The notes under the pieces: generated by a model
What the model saw: the letters and a program-made list of their open reading frames with translations, nothing else
Databases searched by the model: none
What the model was told of the DNA's origin: nothing
Assembly: GCA_030063045.1 (NCBI GenBank)
Contig: JAQSEB010000001.1
Coordinates: forward strand, 3,472,001 to 3,536,000
Reading direction: 5' to 3'
From: Pratylenchus scribneri
Taxonomy: Eukaryota > Nematoda > Chromadorea > Rhabditida > Pratylenchidae
DNA: 64,000 nt
Part shown: one piece after another, positions 60,310 to 64,000 of the stretch
Layout of the letters: every line of letters begins with the position of its first letter
Numbering within the stretch: the first letter of the stretch is position 1
Program-made: the position numbers and the translations under genes

Positions 60310-60740
60310 ATGGCAATTTTCCGTGGACAAATTATTTCAGCCATTGGACTGCTGTTTTTGCTGGCATCGAATTTCCTTTTCATTCAATCGGCAGAAATTA
60401 ACGTGGTAAAATTTTTAATAAAATAAATAAATATATTATAGGCTAAATTATTATTTTTTTAAAAAAAATCCGATTTTTTAATCAAATTAAATTATTTCTA
60501 TTTTTAATAATTTTTAAAATTATTTATAAATTTTTAATTTATTAAAAATTTCCCTACCAGAATACGCAGGAACAAATCCAAAATTTGGAGGCTCAACGCC
60601 AACGTGTTCAGGCCAGCATTGAAGCGAATCGTCAAAGTTTGCAAAATTGCCAAGGGCCAACATGCGATGCCATTCGCCAATCTCTCCAAGCGGACCAAAA
60701 ACAATTGGATGTAATCAATCAACAATTGCAAAATGCATAA
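60310..60740 (+). CDS. small secreted helical protein, family B member 2
   Basis: Exons 60310-60405 and 60561-60740; 91 aa. Signal peptide MAIFRGQIISAIGLLFLLAS, cleavage near QSA. The mature chain of about 60 residues is Gln-rich and helical with one CxxxxC pair: QEQIQNLEAQRQRVQASIE, LQNCQGPTCDAIRQSLQADQ, QLDVINQQLQNA. Closest relative in the window is the gene at 61690 (shared NCQGPxC and QQLQN). Likely an extracellular two-helix hairpin stapled by a disulphide. No named family. Confidence 0.8.
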
Positions 60741-61689
60741 TCATTTCAACAAGTCGAAAATCAAAATGCCGGAAGATTTGGAGGTGGTCGTTGAGAAGAT
60801 TGATGATTTATGAATGAAAATGAAAATGAAATTATTAAAAAAGAATATATTTTCTATGATGATGAAAACTTTTCAATTAATTTATTGAAATAATTTGAAT
60901 AAATTAACATTTTGGAATTTGAACAAATTTACTTTAATTGGTAAAGAATGTGTAAATGTATTTTTAAAAAAAAAAGCATGATTGTACTATTTGATGATAT
61001 TCAATTTTGACGATATCTTCTATGATTTGATTTATTCTTATCATACTCGAGTTCGATTATTCCTCAACAATATTTTTTGTTTAGATTAACATCAAATAAG
61101 GTACATTAATCTATGGTCGGTATTGAGAAATTTTATTCCATTAATTGTTTCTTTATATTAATAATGGTTGATTGAGCATAAATTTTGAAAATTTTCTGTA
61201 AAATAAAAATCCATCCATCCAATTGCAAAATTATTAGATGATTATTTGTATGTTTGCAAATATTTTCAAAAAAAAAGATGAAAATATTCTTCCATTAAAT
61301 TGGATTATCTGTTTTTATGATTGAACAAAATAATAACAATGCACAATATTTGTAAAATGATCAACCGGATTAAAATAGCCTATTTACTAGTAAATAAGCA
61401 GAGAATAAAACTCATAAATATTCCGTGATTAAAAAAAATACACAACTGCTCTAAATTTAATTGGCGCACTAGTTATGCATTATGGTATAAGAGAGTATTT
61501 AAAATGGCCAATCGTACAATGAAAATTTATTTCTATTTTCTTCCAATTATTTTTATTCAACAAAACTTCTCATCAACCATTTATTTTTATTAAATATAAC
61601 AAATGTTTTTAATTTTAAATATTTAAAGATTCCCATTCAAAGTAATAAATTTAAAAGAATTGATTGAATATTCCTCCGAAATAAAAAAA
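60741..61689. other. intergenic between two family B paralogues
   Basis: About 0.95 kb, AT-rich. No gene or structured repeat seen; contains 3' UTR of the first and promoter of the second paralogue. Confidence 0.5.
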
Positions 61690-62073
61690 ATGGTGTTTTA
61701 TTCCGCCAAATTAATTGGATTCATTCTATTATTCAATTTATTCACCAAAATTAATTCAGAAACAGACGATGTTGTGGTGAATTTTTCAAAATTCTTAATT
61801 TCCTAAAAATTATTATTTTTCCTTTAATAGAATCCTCAAGAGGAAATGCAAATTTTGGAGAATGAGCGCCAAAATATGCGGCAAAAAATTGAACAAGACC
61901 AACAAAATGTGCAAAATTGCCAGGGCCCTCAATGTCAAGAAGCTCAACAATCACTTCAAGAAGATCAAGAGGATCAACGCCTTTTGGAAACAATTGCCCA
62001 ACAATTGCAAAATGGCCAGCTCCCGAAACCAGATCCAAATCAACAGCAACAAAATGATGGGGGGAACAAATAA
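61690..62073 (+). CDS. small secreted helical protein, family B member 3
   Basis: Exons 61690-61776 and 61831-62073; 109 aa. Signal peptide MVFYSAKLIGFILLFNLFTK. Mature helix: QILENERQNMRQKIEQDQQN, VQNCQGPQCQEAQQSLQEDQ, LLETIAQQLQNG, then a Pro/Gln/Asn tail PKPDPNQQQQNDGGNK absent from the neighbour. Shares intron position, CxxxxC pair and QQLQN with the gene at 60310, showing tandem duplication. Confidence 0.82.
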
Positions 62074-62347
62074 ATATATGAGTGAATTTTTGTGAGGAGA
62101 ATTATATTTATTAATATTTATTTTATGATATTTTTCAAAACATAAATTGCTATGATAATTTATTCTTATTATATTTAGTAAAAAAAATATAGGTAGTTTT
62201 TGGACAGAAATTAATATATTTTTCAATAATTTTGATGAAGTGAATTATTTTTTTGATTTCAAATTAAATGCGCAATTAACTTGGACTTTTATTTCTCTGT
62301 GGAATTGACTGAATTGATAACAATTTAATTTGTTAAATATTCCAAAC

Positions 62348-63835
62348 TCAAATTCCAACTTCGCCAAAATTTTCTCGTGTTTGATTGGCCGCCCCTCTGC
62401 GCACTTCAGGCAATTCATTTCGTTCCATTCGTTCACGCATTGCATCCAATTGTTCAATGTCAACTTGTTCTGAAAATATTCCAAAATTAAATATTATTTT
62501 AATTATAAATATTTAATTATTTTTCCCGAAAATTACTATTTATAAGAAGCGAAATGATGGCCGGCTCCAACATTTCGCGATGGAATTTGAAACGTCTAAG
62601 CAAACTTTGTTGTTTATGATAATAGGATGTTTCCGTGAAAAATGCGAACAACGACAAAGAAATGCCAAGGACGAACAAGAAGAAAATGCCGAACATCGAG
62701 GCAACATCTTTATTAATAAAATATCCAATTTTTAGTTAAAAAATTACCCAATGGCTTCAATTCAATTTGGTCATCCGCCGGCGCTAGGCCCGTCTTTTTG
62801 CCGAACATTGTCAGTGAATGGCTATAAAATTTTGTATCAGAATTTGGGCTGAAAATTCTGGGGAAAATTTGATATTGAATTTTCCCTCAAGCGAAATTCA
62901 CCCATTGCAATCTTCGGTGGGGCCATAGTCCAATTTGAAGCCATATTTCATATATTTTCGATATGTTCGACGGATGAAGTCACGGTTCATTACAATCGCT
63001 TTATTCTTTAAATATTAAAATTATTAAATTCAAATTTATTTACTTTAAGTAAAAAAATTAAATTTGTTTACTTTAAGTAAAAAAATTAAATTTATTTATT
63101 AATATTCAATTAAATAATTTTTATGGATTACCAAAGCTCTTGCAACTGTTGAATTTTTGGAGAACATAAAATGGGATGGCATCCGAGGCAATCCTTCACC
63201 AACTAAAGCCAAATTGCAGCGACGGCGAACATAAATCTGAAAAATATTTTTTTAAATGCTCAATTAATATACAGTAAATCCCCTAATAGTAGCCCTGGGC
63301 TACTGAATTTCAGAAACCTTCCAAAGGAAGCAAAAATTCAAATTTTACACCTTTTTCTCCTTAAAAATACGGTAGAGGGTACTATTAATAGAGGGGGGGG
63401 GGGGTTTATTATAGAGGATTTACAGTAATATAAAAATCACTCACCGCTGTCATACTATTCTCTTGGATTGGGAAAATATATCCTCCCTTTTCCACATAAT
63501 CAATTGCTTCCCAAATTGTGTTCGTTTCCACAATATTATTCCCAATGGCAGCCCGAAGCGATTTTTCATGGGATGTGTTCGCGTGTAATAATTCTTCAAA
63601 ATACCTGAAATAAATTGATTTATTTTGAATAAATTTTCATTAATTCCCAACCAATTTCCTTTGTAATTTGTGACAAATTGATATTTTCGATGGGCCACTA
63701 ATCGGATTAATTCGCCGCCATCAGCGAATGGACTGGGCGGCACCGGTTGAAGAAGGGAGGAAAGTAACAGAGTTTGATACATGTCCATGAGGAGACGGCA
63801 TTGCATTATTGTGAATACAAGCAAGGAAAAATTTC
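62348..63835 (-). CDS. ionotropic glutamate receptor-like, C-terminal part
   Basis: Partial gene, 5' end beyond the window. Exons, 5' to 3': 63652-63835, 63445-63604, 63132-63236, 62902-63005, 62748-62821, 62537-62707, 62348-62469; all phases close. The first visible exon holds a pore-distal membrane segment (FSLLVFTIMQCRLLMDMYQT) where iGluRs have SYTANLAAF; that motif is not conserved. The S2 ligand-binding lobe follows (GYIFPIQENSM, HFMFSKNSTVARALNKAIVM, IRRTYRKYMKYGF), then KPLGDVASMFGIFFFLFVLG, the last transmembrane helix, and a basic cytoplasmic tail. This resembles divergent nematode IR-like receptors more than AMPA/NMDA types. Likely a membrane chemosensory or synaptic channel subunit. 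A MITE sits in intron 63237-63444. Confidence 0.75.
63270..63428. mobile_element. short TA-flanked MITE
   Basis: Ends TACAGTAAATCCCCTAATAG and, reverse-complemented, TACTGTAAATCCTCTATAAT, about 158 bp, flanked by AATA/TAAT so a TA target is likely. A run of about 13 G lies near 63394. Intronic in the receptor-like gene. Confidence 0.75.
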
Positions 63836-64000
63836 CTATAAAAATATTTCAATGATAAAACAATGGATTTTTGAAGAAAATTTGAATTATCGGTGCTAAT
63901 AAGTCAATTCCACAAAGATGCAAATATTAGTGCTTATTACACAAATGATACAAAAGAAATTCAAATACTATAAATTTCTGATCTAAATTTGAAAAGATTG

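Overview
The window is AT-rich nuclear DNA from a nematode. All genes have many short introns (about 40-60 bp, with TTTCAG/TTTTAG acceptors). The gene content is nematode-like: an MLT-10/DUF644 moulting-cycle protein, an intracellular Ig-domain protein, an annexin, a multicopper oxidase, a C-terminal ionotropic glutamate receptor-like fragment, and many small secreted proteins. At least six introns use a GC donor instead of GT. An excess of GC-AG introns is known from cyst nematodes (Globodera/Heterodera), so a Tylenchina plant parasite close to that group is my best guess. This is inference, since no marker sequence fixes the species.

Layout. 0.4-0.8 kb: small secreted Cys-rich peptide (+). 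1.3-3.0 kb: annexin (+). 3.6 kb: small secreted ORF. 4.7-12.9 kb: an 18-exon gene for a Gln-rich, partly coiled-coil protein of about 1385 aa (+). 14.4-18.5 kb: 12-exon Ig-domain protein of about 690 aa (+). 20.9 kb: 50-aa secreted peptide with a decayed 3' duplicate behind it. 22.2-28.3 kb: 17-exon multicopper oxidase (+), with one in-frame TGA in the first copper motif. 29.2-31.4 kb: secreted protein with a basic C-terminus (+); its family member lies at 39.2-41.9 kb (-). Between them lie a duplicated oxidase 3' end, a Ulp1/C48-like gene with tandemly duplicated exons (-), and a cluster of DNA transposons. 44.5-49.6 kb: MLT-10-like gene (+), convergent with a secreted repeat protein at 49.9-53.2 kb (-). 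55.1-62.1 kb: secreted K/R-rich protein, three members of a small secreted Gln-rich helical family, and a retropepsin-like protein that lacks its catalytic Asp. 62.3-63.8 kb: glutamate-receptor-like C-terminus (-), running off the window.

Repeats dominate the rest. Six elements have terminal inverted repeats and exact 8-bp target-site duplications, the hallmark of hAT-type non-autonomous transposons; two of them are copies of one family. A single 24-bp minisatellite family forms four arrays, and all four sit inside introns of unrelated genes, in both orientations. Other arrays and TIR elements also occupy introns.

Exon models were built by hand from reading frame, splice sites and phase. Nearly all close in phase, which is the main support for them. 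Family names rest on motif recognition, not on database searches. Many of the genes encode predicted secreted proteins (cuticle/moulting, extracellular enzyme, effector-like), but there is no direct evidence that they act together.
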